Below are positions 1 through 7,446 of a stretch of 9,117 bases of DNA, piece after piece. Numbering within the stretch: the first letter of the stretch is position 1; each line of letters opens with the position of its first letter. Source of the stretch: Burkholderiales bacterium (GTDB lineage Bacteria > Pseudomonadota > Gammaproteobacteria > Burkholderiales > Casimicrobiaceae); assembly GCA_031283405.1 (NCBI GenBank), contig JAITBX010000060.1, forward strand, positions 1-9,117. The letters are read 5' to 3'. A program made the position numbers and the translations under genes. The notes below the pieces were generated by a model that had not been told where the DNA came from, did no database searches, and saw only the letters and a list, made by a program, of their open reading frames with translations.

Positions 1-125
1 TTCGCTGATTTTTGAACGGCGATAGTATCGATTTTTTCCAGTCATCTCAAGAAGTTAGCATGCTTTTGAACATGTTTGCTTCCTAAGCCCCAATGCAATT
101 ATTTGAATTAACGGTGTTCCAAGTT
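1..125. other. Non-coding flank downstream of miaA, nothing assigned
   Basis: This stretch follows the miaA stop codon. I see no complete gene and no strong terminator. A short plus-strand reading frame running off the left edge ends at TAG 23-25 and could be the tail of a neighbouring gene, but it is only seven codons and cannot be identified. A 4-bp stem (CGAT at 20-23, ATCG at 27-30) followed by six T at 32-37 is too weak to call as a terminator. Confidence 0.4.
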
Positions 126-1097
126 TCAGGATTGCGTTTCATGTTCATATCTGCGTTGCAACGCTTCCGTCACCAGCGCCTGCGCCCACTCGCTCACGTC
201 CTGCGCAAACGGATCTGCCGTCAACAGATTCGGCATGCTGCGCAACCAGGTGATCTGCCGCTTGGCGAGTTGCCGCGTCGCCGCGATGCCGGTGGCGCAC
301 AGCGTCTCCTCATCACACCTTCCGTCGAGATACGTCCAGACCTGCCGATACCCCACGCAACGCATCGACGGCATCGACGGCGTCAGCGAATAACGCGCCC
401 GCAGCGCGCGCACTTCGTCGATCAATCCTTCTTGCAACATGCGATCGAAGCGTTGCGCGATGGCATCGTGCAATGCCTTGCGATCGTTCGGCAACAACGC
501 CAAACACAACGTCTCTCCCAACGCATCCTCTTGCTGCCGCTGCCCTTGCAACTGCGACAAGGGCTTGCCGGTCAGCCGCCACACTTCAAGCGCGCGCTGA
601 ATGCGTTGCGCGTCGGTCGCTTTCAATCGCGCCGCCGTCACCGGATCGACGCGATTCAACTCAGCATGCAATGCCGGCCAACCTTCCCGCGCCGCCCAAG
701 CATCGAGTTCGGCGCGCACGCCTTCATTCGCTTCCGGCAAATCGCTCAACCCTTCAAGCAGCGCTTTGAAATACAACATGGTGCCGCCCGCCAGCAACGG
801 CAATTTTTCGCGCTGCCGAATGTCTCGAACGGCGGCGAGTGCATCGCGCACAAAGCGCGCCGCCGAATAAGATTCGGTCGGGGCGATCAAGTCGAGTAGA
901 TGATGCGGCACCCGCGCGCGCGTCACTTCATCCGGTTTGGCGGCGCCGATGTTCATGCCGCGATAGACTTGCGCCGAGTCAACGCTGACGATTTCGCCGT
1001 TGAAATGTTCGGCGAGTTCGAGCGCCAACGCGCTCTTTCCGGTCGCCGTCGGCCCCATCAACAAAACGGTGGGAGGAAAAAAAGTTGACGCAGCCAT
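126..1097 (-). CDS. miaA: tRNA dimethylallyltransferase MiaA
   Basis: MiaA transfers the dimethylallyl group of DMAPP to N6 of adenosine 37 in tRNAs that read codons starting with U, the first step of ms2i6A formation. It acts in the cytoplasm. The 323-residue product has the usual family length. Visible motifs are the P-loop GPTATGKS (residues 15-22), DSAQVYRGMNIGAAKP (40-55, containing the catalytic Asp and substrate-binding residues), GGTMLYFKALLEGLSDLP (104-121), DAQRIQRALEVWRLTG (162-177), SMRCVGYRQVW (244-254) and ATRQLAKRQITWLR (273-286). The ATG at 1097 lies 30 bp after the mutL stop, so the two genes are probably cotranscribed, an order common in proteobacteria. The Shine-Dalgarno sequence is weak. 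Its first bases (GATGGCTGCGT) also occur 31 bp upstream at the mutL stop. DMAPP comes from the pathway begun by Dxs, encoded nearby. Confidence 0.97.
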   Translation of the reverse strand: MAASTFFPPTVLLMGPTATGKSALALELAEHFNGEIVSVDSAQVYRGMNIGAAKPDEVTRARVPHHLLDLIAPTESYSAARFVRDALAAVRDIRQREKLPLLAGGTMLYFKALLEGLSDLPEANEGVRAELDAWAAREGWPALHAELNRVDPVTAARLKATDAQRIQRALEVWRLTGKPLSQLQGQRQQEDALGETLCLALLPNDRKALHDAIAQRFDRMLQEGLIDEVRALRARYSLTPSMPSMRCVGYRQVWTYLDGRCDEETLCATGIAATRQLAKRQITWLRSMPNLLTADPFAQDVSEWAQALVTEALQRRYEHETQS

Positions 1098-1107
1098 CGC
1101 TCAGCTT

Positions 1108-1128
1108 TCAAAACAACAACGCAGCCAT
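1108..1128 (-). other. Six-codon micro-ORF between mutL and miaA
   Basis: The ATG at 1128-1126 overlaps the mutL stop codon (TGATG) and is followed by five more codons and TGA, encoding MAALLF. It ends ten bases before the miaA ATG. Its opening bases repeat those of miaA. It could be a chance product of a small duplication or a short leader that couples mutL and miaA translation. There is no direct evidence that it is translated. Confidence 0.25.
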
Positions 1129-2963
1129 CACTGGCCGCGCATGAAGAGCGCGTCGAGCGCGTCGAGCGTGAACTGATACCAGGTAGGACGGCCATGATTG
1201 CATTGCCCGCCGCGCTCGGTGCGTTCCATGTCGCGCAAGAGCGCGTTCATTTCGGGAAGGGCCAGCAAACGATGGGCGCGCACGGCGCCGTGACACGCCA
1301 TCGTCGCCAGCAATTCGTTTCGCCGCGCTTTGATCTCCCGCGAGTCGCCGCACTCGTGCAAGTCGCGCAACACGGCGCGCGCCAACGCCGCCGCATCAGC
1401 ATCGCGCAACAAAGCGGGAAGGCAACGAACTGCCAATGTTGATGGTCCCACCGCACTCAATTCCAGCCCAAGCGCCGCCAGCGTTTCGGCGTGCGCTTCC
1501 GCCGTCGCCATCTCCAGCGGTGTCGCCGCAAACGATATAGGCACCAGCAACGGCTGCGCCGGCAAAGGCTGCGATGCCGCAGCTTCCTTCATCTGTTCAT
1601 AGACGATACGCTCGTGCGCGGCGTGCATGTCGATCAACACCAAGCCCGCATGGTTTTGCGCCAGAATGTAAATCCCGTGCAGTTGCGCAATCGCAAAACC
1701 CAGCGGCGGCGCGCCGACGGATGCGCTCTCATCGGTAACTTGCGGTAGTGATGAAAAAACGTTGGCCGATGAAGATTTTGTTCCGAATAATTTATCGTAG
1801 AACGGCGACGGGCTCCATCCTTCGACCGCTACCGTTTCGCGCACCGGCAATGAAAACGCGGATTGCTTCGTCGGATAATACGACGGGTAATGCGCGGTCG
1901 CTTTTGCGGCAGGCGCGTGAGCGTCAGCGTAAGCAAGCCTTTCATTTTCGCCGCCCGCAACGATTTGATTTCCCACCGGCAACGCCAGCGCTCGCTCGAC
2001 GCTTTGACGAACGAAGCGATGAATCGATTGGCTGTCACGAAAGCGAACTTCGGTTTTTTGCGGATGAACATTGACATCGACGTTGTGCGGATCAAGCGTC
2101 AACCACAGCGCGTAAGACGGCTGCTGACTGCCGTGCAAAACATCGCGGAACGCTTCGCGCAAAGCGTGCAGCACAACGCGGTCGCGCACAAAACGACCGT
2201 TCACAAAAAAATACGCCGCGTCTTTCGGCAGCGCCGATCCGGCTGCCGGCGACACCACATAACCCGTTAACTGCAAATCCGCCGCCGCCGTTTCCAGAAA
2301 ACGGGCGTCTTTCGCAAAAACCTCTCCCAAGACTTGGCGCACCCGTTCGGCGCGCGCTGCACTTGGCCAGCGATGAATCTCGCGGCCATTGTGTTTCAAC
2401 AAAAAAGGAACTTCGGGATACGCCAGCGCAATGCGGCGAAACGTTTCTTCGCAGTGCGCCCACTCGGTCGCTTCGGTGCGCAAAAATTTGCGGCGCGCGG
2501 GAGTATTGAAATACAAATCGTCGAGCGTAACGGTTGTTCCCGCTGCCAGCGCCGCCGGTTCCACCGCACCGACGGTTCCGCCTTCGACATCGAGCCGCCA
2601 CGCATGCAATGCGTTGCGCGCGCGCGACACGATCGAAAAACGCGACACCGCCGCCATCGACGCCAACGCTTCGCCGCGAAAACCCAGCGTCGCAATCGCG
2701 TCGAGATCGCTGGTCACGGCGATTTTTGAAGTCGCGTGCCGCGCCACCGCCGGCGGCAAATCTTCGCGCGCAATGCCAACGCCGTCGTCGCTCACCTGCA
2801 AGCGTTTGCAACCGCCGCCGATTAACGTGACTTCGATGTGCGCCGCTTGCGCATCGAGACTGTTCTCCAGCAATTCTTTCAACGCGGCCGCCGGCCGCTC
2901 GACAACTTCGCCAGCGGCGATCTGATTGATTAACTGATCGGAAAGCGGATGAATGACGGACAT
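1128..2963 (-). CDS. mutL: DNA mismatch repair protein MutL
   Basis: MutL is the ATP-dependent mediator of methyl-independent or methyl-directed mismatch repair, linking MutS recognition to strand incision. The 611-residue protein has an N-terminal GHL ATPase domain: KELLENSLDA (29-38, with Glu30 and Asn34), SDDGVGI (58-64), RHATSK (75-80) and LGFRGEAL (93-100). The transducer part shows FFVNGRFVRD (252-261) and VDVNVHPQKTEVRF (295-308). A less conserved linker (about 330-415) leads to the C-terminal dimerisation domain. That domain has DMHAAHERIVYE (445-456), matching the D[Q/M]HAxxExxxxE endonuclease signature, as well as the beta-clamp-like QPLLVP (470-475), ACHGAVRA (556-563) and CNHGRP (588-593). 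These suggest an incising MutL as in Neisseria, not the MutH-dependent E. coli type; this is inference. The ATG at 2963 gives the canonical start (MSVIHPL, leading into the IAAGEVVERP motif). No clear Shine-Dalgarno sequence precedes it. Confidence 0.97.
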   Translation of the reverse strand: MSVIHPLSDQLINQIAAGEVVERPAAALKELLENSLDAQAAHIEVTLIGGGCKRLQVSDDGVGIAREDLPPAVARHATSKIAVTSDLDAIATLGFRGEALASMAAVSRFSIVSRARNALHAWRLDVEGGTVGAVEPAALAAGTTVTLDDLYFNTPARRKFLRTEATEWAHCEETFRRIALAYPEVPFLLKHNGREIHRWPSAARAERVRQVLGEVFAKDARFLETAAADLQLTGYVVSPAAGSALPKDAAYFFVNGRFVRDRVVLHALREAFRDVLHGSQQPSYALWLTLDPHNVDVNVHPQKTEVRFRDSQSIHRFVRQSVERALALPVGNQIVAGGENERLAYADAHAPAAKATAHYPSYYPTKQSAFSLPVRETVAVEGWSPSPFYDKLFGTKSSSANVFSSLPQVTDESASVGAPPLGFAIAQLHGIYILAQNHAGLVLIDMHAAHERIVYEQMKEAAASQPLPAQPLLVPISFAATPLEMATAEAHAETLAALGLELSAVGPSTLAVRCLPALLRDADAAALARAVLRDLHECGDSREIKARRNELLATMACHGAVRAHRLLALPEMNALLRDMERTERGGQCNHGRPTWYQFTLDALDALFMRGQ

Positions 2964-2973
2964 TAGAACGCTT

Positions 2974-2986
2974 TTGATTTAATCAA
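2974..2986. promoter_or_regulatory. 13-bp AT-rich palindrome just upstream of mutL
   Basis: TTGATT-T-AATCAA is a perfect palindrome around position 2980 and lies 11-23 bp before the mutL start codon. It could be an operator, or pair in the mRNA near the ribosome site, or be chance in an AT-rich spacer. No regulator can be named. Confidence 0.25.
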
Positions 2987-2997
2987 GTGGATACAAA

Positions 2998-3027
2998 TTT
3001 CCCTTTCCCGCAAGCGGGAGAGGGAAA
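2998..3027. repeat. Strong hairpin between folE2 and mutL (REP-like or terminator)
   Basis: The arms 2998-3010 and 3015-3027 pair over 13 bp, with one G-T pair and a CAAG loop. The core, CCC-TTT-CCCG/CGGG-AGA-GGG, resembles the dispersed CCCTCTCCCGC...GCGGGAGAGGG palindrome found between genes in many beta- and gammaproteobacteria. In the minus direction it lies 54 bp past the folE2 stop and about 35 bp before mutL. A-rich and T-rich flanks mean it may act as a terminator, but there is no long U tract right after the stem, so a REP-type repeat is equally likely. Confidence 0.65.
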
Positions 3028-3080
3028 AGAATGTTCAGAAATAAATGCAGTCATCTAAATCAAAAATGTTGTAGCGTCTG

Positions 3081-3938
3081 TTAACGCGATGAATCATTCT
3101 GAATCAAAATCTGGGCGTAGGCCGAATGGTTGTGGATGGACTCAAAATTTTCCGCTTCGACGCTGAACGACGCCAATCTTTTATCGGCGGCCAAGCGTTG
3201 CGCGATGCCGCGCACCATGTCTTCGACAAAATTGGGATGATCGTGCGCGTATTCGGTGACGTATTTTTCGTCAGCGCGTTTCAGAATGGCGAAAAGCTCG
3301 CTCGACGCTTCCTCTTCGGCGACCCGAATCAAGTCCATCACAAAAAGTGGCTCATCCGACATCGGTTCTTCCAACATCACGCCCAACGTTACCACCGAGC
3401 GCTGATTGTGCGCTCCGTAATCGGAAATCCGCTTCGAGCAGGGACACAGCGACGTTACCGGAATATCGACTTCCACACGCTCGCCGTAGCGCCCGTCTTT
3501 CACTTCGCCGGAGAGGCGCACGAGATAATTCATCGTGCTTTCGATGCTCGAAACCGGCGCTTTCTTGCGCGCAAAAAAATCAAACTCCAGATGCAGTTCA
3601 CCCGCCGTCGCGCCCAGCCGCTTGAGCAACAACGCCGACCAATCGCGCAGCGCGCCGATCTTCAGCGGCTTCTTTGCGCTCTTCTCGCTCATTTCTTCAA
3701 ACAAGGTCACCAGCCGCGACATGTGCGTGCCTTTTTGCTGCGCCGACAACATGATGTAGGCGCTGCACGCGGCAACCGTCGCTTGCGCCGCGCCGTCACG
3801 ATCAACGAAATGAATCGGATAGCGCAGGCGCTTCACGCCCACGCGGTCGATCGGCAAGCGTCGCGTATCGTGCTCCGATTGCACATCGGGCATCATCGCC
3901 ACAACGTGAGTCGAGTGTTTTACTTCTTTAGCGTTCAT
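3081..3938 (-). CDS. folE2: GTP cyclohydrolase FolE2 (type IB)
   Basis: FolE2 converts GTP to 7,8-dihydroneopterin triphosphate, the first step of tetrahydrofolate synthesis and of the 7-deazaguanine (queuosine) route. It belongs to the COG1469 family, unrelated in sequence to FolE, and works with metals other than zinc. The chosen ATG gives 285 residues. Seen motifs are QQKGTHMSR (67-75), the metal and active-site loop TSLCPCSKRISDYGAHNQRS (162-181, with Cys165, Cys167 and His177), EEASSELFAILKR (209-221), HPNFVEDMVR (234-243) and ENFESIHNHSAYA (263-275). The start at 3938 overlaps the dxs stop as ATGA and has AAGAG five bases upstream. A longer reading with 17 extra residues exists, but it lies inside dxs and is unlikely. 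It is the last gene of the xseB-ispA-dxs-folE2 operon, a frequent betaproteobacterial arrangement. Position inside the operon argues against a dedicated zinc-responsive promoter here. Confidence 0.95.
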   Translation of the reverse strand: MNAKEVKHSTHVVAMMPDVQSEHDTRRLPIDRVGVKRLRYPIHFVDRDGAAQATVAACSAYIMLSAQQKGTHMSRLVTLFEEMSEKSAKKPLKIGALRDWSALLLKRLGATAGELHLEFDFFARKKAPVSSIESTMNYLVRLSGEVKDGRYGERVEVDIPVTSLCPCSKRISDYGAHNQRSVVTLGVMLEEPMSDEPLFVMDLIRVAEEEASSELFAILKRADEKYVTEYAHDHPNFVEDMVRGIAQRLAADKRLASFSVEAENFESIHNHSAYAQILIQNDSSR

Positions 3939-6091
3939 GAAGGCTCTTGAGTTTCCAAGCGGGCGGAATGTTTTCTTCGCGCCTGCCATTTTTGTATTTG
4001 CCGGACAATGCCCGCCGCGTCAAGTTCACATTGCGCCAACAACTTTTCCGGTGCGCCGTGTTCGATGAAATGATCGGGCAAGCCCAGATGCAAAATTGGT
4101 TTGACGATGCCGGCGCCGGAAAGAAATTCGGCAACCGCCGCGCCGGCGCCGCCCATCACGACATTTTCTTCGATCGTGCTCAGTTCATCGTGAGTGTTTG
4201 CCAGCTCTTCGATCAATGCAGCGTCGAGCGGTTTGACGAAGCGCATGTTGGCAACCGTCGCGTCAAGTTTTTCCGCTGCGGCCAGCGCATTCGTCAGCAA
4301 AGCGCCGAAAACCAGCAGCGCGATTTTTCTGCCTCTCGTGTTCGTCGCTCGACGGCGAATTTCGCCGTGCCCCACCGGCAGCGTGTCCAGCGTTGACGGC
4401 ACGGCAACGCCGGAGCCGACGCCGCGCGGATAGCGCACGGCGGCGGGCACATCCATTCGGAACGCGGTCGTCAACATCGCACGGCATTCGGCTTCATCCG
4501 CCGGCGCCATGATCGTCAAGTTGGGAATACAACGCATGAACGACAAATCGAAGGCGCCGATGTGCGTCGGCCCGTCAGCGCCGACGATGCCGGCGCGGTC
4601 GATCGCAAACACCACCGGCAAATTTTGCAGCGCCACATCGTGAATCAGTTGATCGTAAGCGCGCTGCAAAAACGTCGAGTAAATCGCCACCACCGGCTTC
4701 AAGCCGTCGCACGCCAGTCCGGCCGCGAACGTCACCGCGTGTTGTTCGGCGATGCCGACATCGAAATAGCGTTGCGGAAATTCACGCGCAAATTCAGTCA
4801 ATCCCGAACCTTCGCACATCGCCGGCGTGATTGCCGCCAAACGCTTGTCGGCGCGCGCCATGTCGCACAACCATTGGCCGAACACTTCCGTGTAAGTCAC
4901 TGTGTGCGCAAAACCGGCTTTCGCTTTCGGCACGATGCCCTCTTGCGGATCAAAGCGCGTCACGCCGTGATAAAGAATCGGGTCTTGCGCCGCCGGCGCA
5001 TAACCGTGACCTTTTTCGGTGACGATGTGCAAGAGCCGCGGCCCCTTTAACTCGCGCAGGTTGACCAGTGTTTTCGCCAGCGTATCGACATCGTGTCCGT
5101 TGATCGGACCGACGTAAAAGAAACCGAATTCCTCGAACAGCGTGCTCGGCAACAGCATGCCCTTCGTGTGTTCCTCCATCCGCTTCGCAAAACGTTTCAT
5201 CGACGGAATTTTGGCGAGAAAATCCTTGCCGCTGTCGCGCACCGAGTTGTACAACGGGCTGGTCAGTATTCGCGTCAGGTATTGATGAAACGCGCCGACC
5301 GGTTTCGAGATCGACATTTCGTTATCGTTGAGAATCACCAGAAGATCGGCGTCCATCGCGCCAGCGTTGTTCAACGCTTCAAACGCCATGCCGGCGCTCA
5401 TCGCGCCGTCGCCGATCACCGCCACCACCCGCCGCGAATCATTCTGGGCGGCTTGCGCCGCGACGGCCATGCCGAGCGCCGCCGAAACCGAAGTCGATGA
5501 ATGCGCCGTGCCGAACGCATCGTATTCACTTTCCGAACGCGACGGAAAACCGGACAACCCGCCTTTCTGCCGCAACGTGTGCAAGCGCGCGCGCCGACCG
5601 GTCAGCGCCTTGTGCGCATACGTTTGATGCCCCACGTCCCAAATGATGCGATCGTCCGGCGTGTTGAAAGCGTAATGCAGCGCCACCGTCAACTCGATCA
5701 CGCCGAGGTTCGACGACAAATGGCCGCCCGTTTGCGCCACCGTTTCCAACACAAACGCGCGCAACTCTTCGACCAGCTTCGGCAACGCTTCGCGCGGCAG
5801 CTTCCGCACATCCTGCGGCGATTCGATCGCGTCGAGCAACGAGGCGGCGGCGATGTTCGCGCTTGCGCTCGTGTTTGCATCAGACGCGACAACATCAAAA
5901 GCCGTTGCGCCCAACACCGTGGCTTCCATCGCCTTGGCGTCAACCGCTGTTGCTTCCGCGCTTTCACTCGCCGCTTTCACTCTGTCCTGCACTTTGTCTT
6001 TTGCCTTGTCTTTTGTCGCCGCTTCGGCAACGTTTTCTGTTTCCCTGTTCACAGAAGCGTCGGTCAACATCAACTCCGAATAAGCGCTCAT
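3935..6091 (-). CDS. dxs: 1-deoxy-D-xylulose-5-phosphate synthase Dxs, with N-terminal extension
   Basis: Dxs is a thiamine-diphosphate enzyme that joins pyruvate and glyceraldehyde 3-phosphate to form DXP, feeding the MEP isoprenoid pathway and also thiamine and pyridoxal synthesis. At 718 residues it is longer than the usual 620-640. The enzyme proper begins near residue 85 (LLDAIESPQDVRKLP). Key features are GGHLSSNLG (122-130, His124), WDVGHQTYAHK (151-161), the ThDP/Mg motif GDGAMSAGMAF (227-237) with NDN (255-257), AEQHAVTFAAG (448-458, catalytic Glu449), IDRAGIVGADGPTH (497-510) and RYPRG (553-557), followed by the C-terminal transketolase domain. Residues 1-84 are Ala-, Lys- and Asp-rich with a KDKAKDKVQDRVK stretch, probably disordered. 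The ATG at 6091 lies three bases after the ispA stop and has GGAG ten bases upstream; inner starts lack a well-placed Shine-Dalgarno. The 3' end overlaps folE2 by 4 bp. Confidence 0.96.
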   Translation of the reverse strand: MSAYSELMLTDASVNRETENVAEAATKDKAKDKVQDRVKAASESAEATAVDAKAMEATVLGATAFDVVASDANTSASANIAAASLLDAIESPQDVRKLPREALPKLVEELRAFVLETVAQTGGHLSSNLGVIELTVALHYAFNTPDDRIIWDVGHQTYAHKALTGRRARLHTLRQKGGLSGFPSRSESEYDAFGTAHSSTSVSAALGMAVAAQAAQNDSRRVVAVIGDGAMSAGMAFEALNNAGAMDADLLVILNDNEMSISKPVGAFHQYLTRILTSPLYNSVRDSGKDFLAKIPSMKRFAKRMEEHTKGMLLPSTLFEEFGFFYVGPINGHDVDTLAKTLVNLRELKGPRLLHIVTEKGHGYAPAAQDPILYHGVTRFDPQEGIVPKAKAGFAHTVTYTEVFGQWLCDMARADKRLAAITPAMCEGSGLTEFAREFPQRYFDVGIAEQHAVTFAAGLACDGLKPVVAIYSTFLQRAYDQLIHDVALQNLPVVFAIDRAGIVGADGPTHIGAFDLSFMRCIPNLTIMAPADEAECRAMLTTAFRMDVPAAVRYPRGVGSGVAVPSTLDTLPVGHGEIRRRATNTRGRKIALLVFGALLTNALAAAEKLDATVANMRFVKPLDAALIEELANTHDELSTIEENVVMGGAGAAVAEFLSGAGIVKPILHLGLPDHFIEHGAPEKLLAQCELDAAGIVRQIQKWQARRKHSARLETQEPS

Positions 6092-6094
6092 GAT

Positions 6095-7018
6095 TCAATG
6101 ACTCCGTGTGACCGCTTGCGCCGCCAACGCTTTCAGCGGCCACGCTGCCGTTCCGAAAATTTCCAGCGCCTGTTGCGCTTCCTCGCATAAAGCGCGCATC
6201 TTCTCCTTGGCGTTTTGCAAACCGAGCAAAGTCACATAGGTAACTTTATTTTGCGCCGCATCCTTGCCCGCCGTCTTGCCCAAATCCAGCGTGCTGCCTT
6301 CGACATCGAGCACATCGTCGGCAATCTGAAACGCCAGCCCGACCGCCGCCGCATAGCGCGTCAACGCGGCGCGTTTTGCCGGCGTCAACGTTGCACATGC
6401 AGCGCCCAGCATCACTGCCGCTTCGATCAACGCGCCGGTTTTCCGCCGGTGCATCGCTTCCAAGTCTTGCACCGTTGCCACTTCGCCGCTCAAATCCCGC
6501 GCTTGTCCGCCGACCATCCCGCTCGCGCCCGCCGCGCTTGCCAGCAACGCGCACGCTGCCGCCGGATCACGCATTTTGCTTTGCGCCAATACCCAAAACG
6601 CCTGCGTCTGCAACGCATCGCCCGCCAACAACGCCAAAGCTTCGCCGAACGCGACATGGCACGACGGCTGACCGCGCCGCACATCATCGTCGTCCATACA
6701 CGGCAAATCATCGTGCACCAGCGAATAAGCGTGCAACAATTCCACTGCCGCCGCCGGCGCATCGACAATCGCAACCTCGGCGCCGCCCAACTGCGCCGTC
6801 GCATACACCAGCAACGCCCGCCAGCGCTTGCCGCCCGCCAGCGCCGCATAACGCATCGCATCCCACAGCCGTGACGCTTCTGCCGATGATGAAAGGGTGA
6901 CCAAAAATTGGTCAAGCGCCGTCTCGACCCGCGCCCGATGCGTCGCTTGCCAAGTGATCATCGCCGCCGCCGAAGAGGCCGCGTCGGAAGGTTCAATCGT
7001 CGCTTGCCGTATCGTCAT
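6095..7018 (-). CDS. ispA: Farnesyl diphosphate synthase IspA (geranyltranstransferase)
   Basis: This class I trans-prenyltransferase condenses DMAPP with two IPP units to give farnesyl diphosphate, the precursor of quinone side chains and undecaprenyl carriers. It is cytoplasmic and all-alpha. The 307 residues show the substrate-binding GGKRWR (62-67), the first Asp-rich motif in HDDLPCMDDDDVRRG (102-116), GGQARDL (170-176), HRRKTGALI (190-198) and the second Asp-rich motif FQIADDVLD (230-238), then LGKTAGKDAAQNKVTY (246-261). The short bacterial chain-length spacing of the first motif (DDLPCMDD) fits FPP synthases. The ATG at 7018 has GAAGG nine bases upstream and overlaps xseB by 26 bp. 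A second ATG at 6961 (residue 20) would remove the overlap and match the start of many homologues, but it has no Shine-Dalgarno. The downstream neighbour dxs begins three bases after the stop. Confidence 0.95.
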   Translation of the reverse strand: MTIRQATIEPSDAASSAAAMITWQATHRARVETALDQFLVTLSSSAEASRLWDAMRYAALAGGKRWRALLVYATAQLGGAEVAIVDAPAAAVELLHAYSLVHDDLPCMDDDDVRRGQPSCHVAFGEALALLAGDALQTQAFWVLAQSKMRDPAAACALLASAAGASGMVGGQARDLSGEVATVQDLEAMHRRKTGALIEAAVMLGAACATLTPAKRAALTRYAAAVGLAFQIADDVLDVEGSTLDLGKTAGKDAAQNKVTYVTLLGLQNAKEKMRALCEEAQQALEIFGTAAWPLKALAAQAVTRSH

Positions 7019-7250
7019 CGCCGAACGCCTTCAACATGCCGTCTTCCAACACCTTCACCTGTTGCTGCGCATCGCGCAACGCATTCTGACAATACGCCAA
7101 CAACACCGCGCCGCGCTGATATTGCGCCAGCGCCTCGGCCAGCGGCAAACCGCCCTGCTCCATTCGGGTGACGATGTCCTCCAGCTCGGTCATCGCCGCT
7201 TCAAAACTGGCAGGAGTTGTCGCTTTGGTAAGAGTCGAAGTTTTGGCCAT
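6993..7250 (-). CDS. xseB: Exodeoxyribonuclease VII small subunit XseB
   Basis: XseB is the small subunit that packs around the large subunit XseA in exonuclease VII, a single-strand-specific nuclease working from both DNA ends. The product from ATG 7250 has 85 residues, close to the family norm of about 80. The conserved core is visible: SFEAAMTELEDIVTRMEQG (residues 15-33), LPLAEALAQYQRG (35-47), then a second helix through QVKVLEDG (70s), with an acidic tail. It forms the two-helix hairpin expected of the family. A TTG 45 bases further upstream would add 15 residues but falls on a TTGACA promoter-like element, so ATG 7250 is preferred. No good Shine-Dalgarno precedes it. It is the first gene of the operon and its 3' end overlaps ispA. 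No xseA lies in the window. Confidence 0.92.
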   Translation of the reverse strand: MAKTSTLTKATTPASFEAAMTELEDIVTRMEQGGLPLAEALAQYQRGAVLLAYCQNALRDAQQQVKVLEDGMLKAFGDDDTASDD

Positions 7251-7289
7251 GATGTTTTGTCGTGCTGTGAAATTGCTTGCTGATTTGCC

Positions 7290-7295
7290 TGTCAA
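7290..7295 (-). promoter_or_regulatory. Possible -35 element for the xseB-ispA-dxs-folE2 operon
   Basis: A perfect TTGACA on the minus strand lies 40-45 bases before the xseB ATG. The hexamer 17 bases further on is TTTCAC, which matches TATAAT in only three positions, so the promoter is uncertain. A promoter is expected in this divergent spacer because it is the first upstream gap of the operon. Confidence 0.35.
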
Positions 7296-7383
7296 AAAAT
7301 CGCTTCGCCAGGCTGACGGATGAACCGGCGCACAAAATGATTATTTTAACACGCGGCTTTGTTGACGACGGCATGTGACGGGC

Positions 7384-7413
7384 TTGTCATAGGCATCTTC
7401 CTGCGTGTAATAT
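7384..7413 (+). promoter_or_regulatory. Candidate sigma70 promoter for the plus-strand membrane-protein gene
   Basis: TTGTCA (7384-7389) and TAATAT (7408-7413) are separated by 18 bases, each close to consensus. They lie 34 bases before the GTG start at 7447. The placement suits a short 5' leader. The match is moderate and no other signal supports it. Confidence 0.4.
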
Positions 7414-7446
7414 TCATTTCGGGCAACCCCACGACAGCGAGAAAAC

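Noticed and set aside
20..37. Possible rho-independent terminator
   Set aside because: The stem is only 4 bp (CGAT/ATCG) before the T run, too weak to rely on.
93..899. 268-codon plus-strand open frame opposite miaA
   Set aside because: It runs antisense to a clear miaA with all motifs, is Arg/Gln/His-rich as expected for a shadow frame, and matches no family I know.
2092..2811. 239-codon minus-strand frame inside mutL
   Set aside because: It is an alternative frame within the MutL ATPase region, which has its full set of conserved motifs in the other frame.
3126..3950. 274-codon plus-strand open frame opposite folE2
   Set aside because: It is a mirror frame of folE2, with basic, low-information composition and no recognisable motif.
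5501..6190. 229-codon plus-strand open frame opposite dxs and the end of ispA
   Set aside because: It spans the junction of two well-supported minus-strand genes and is Arg/Phe-rich shadow sequence.
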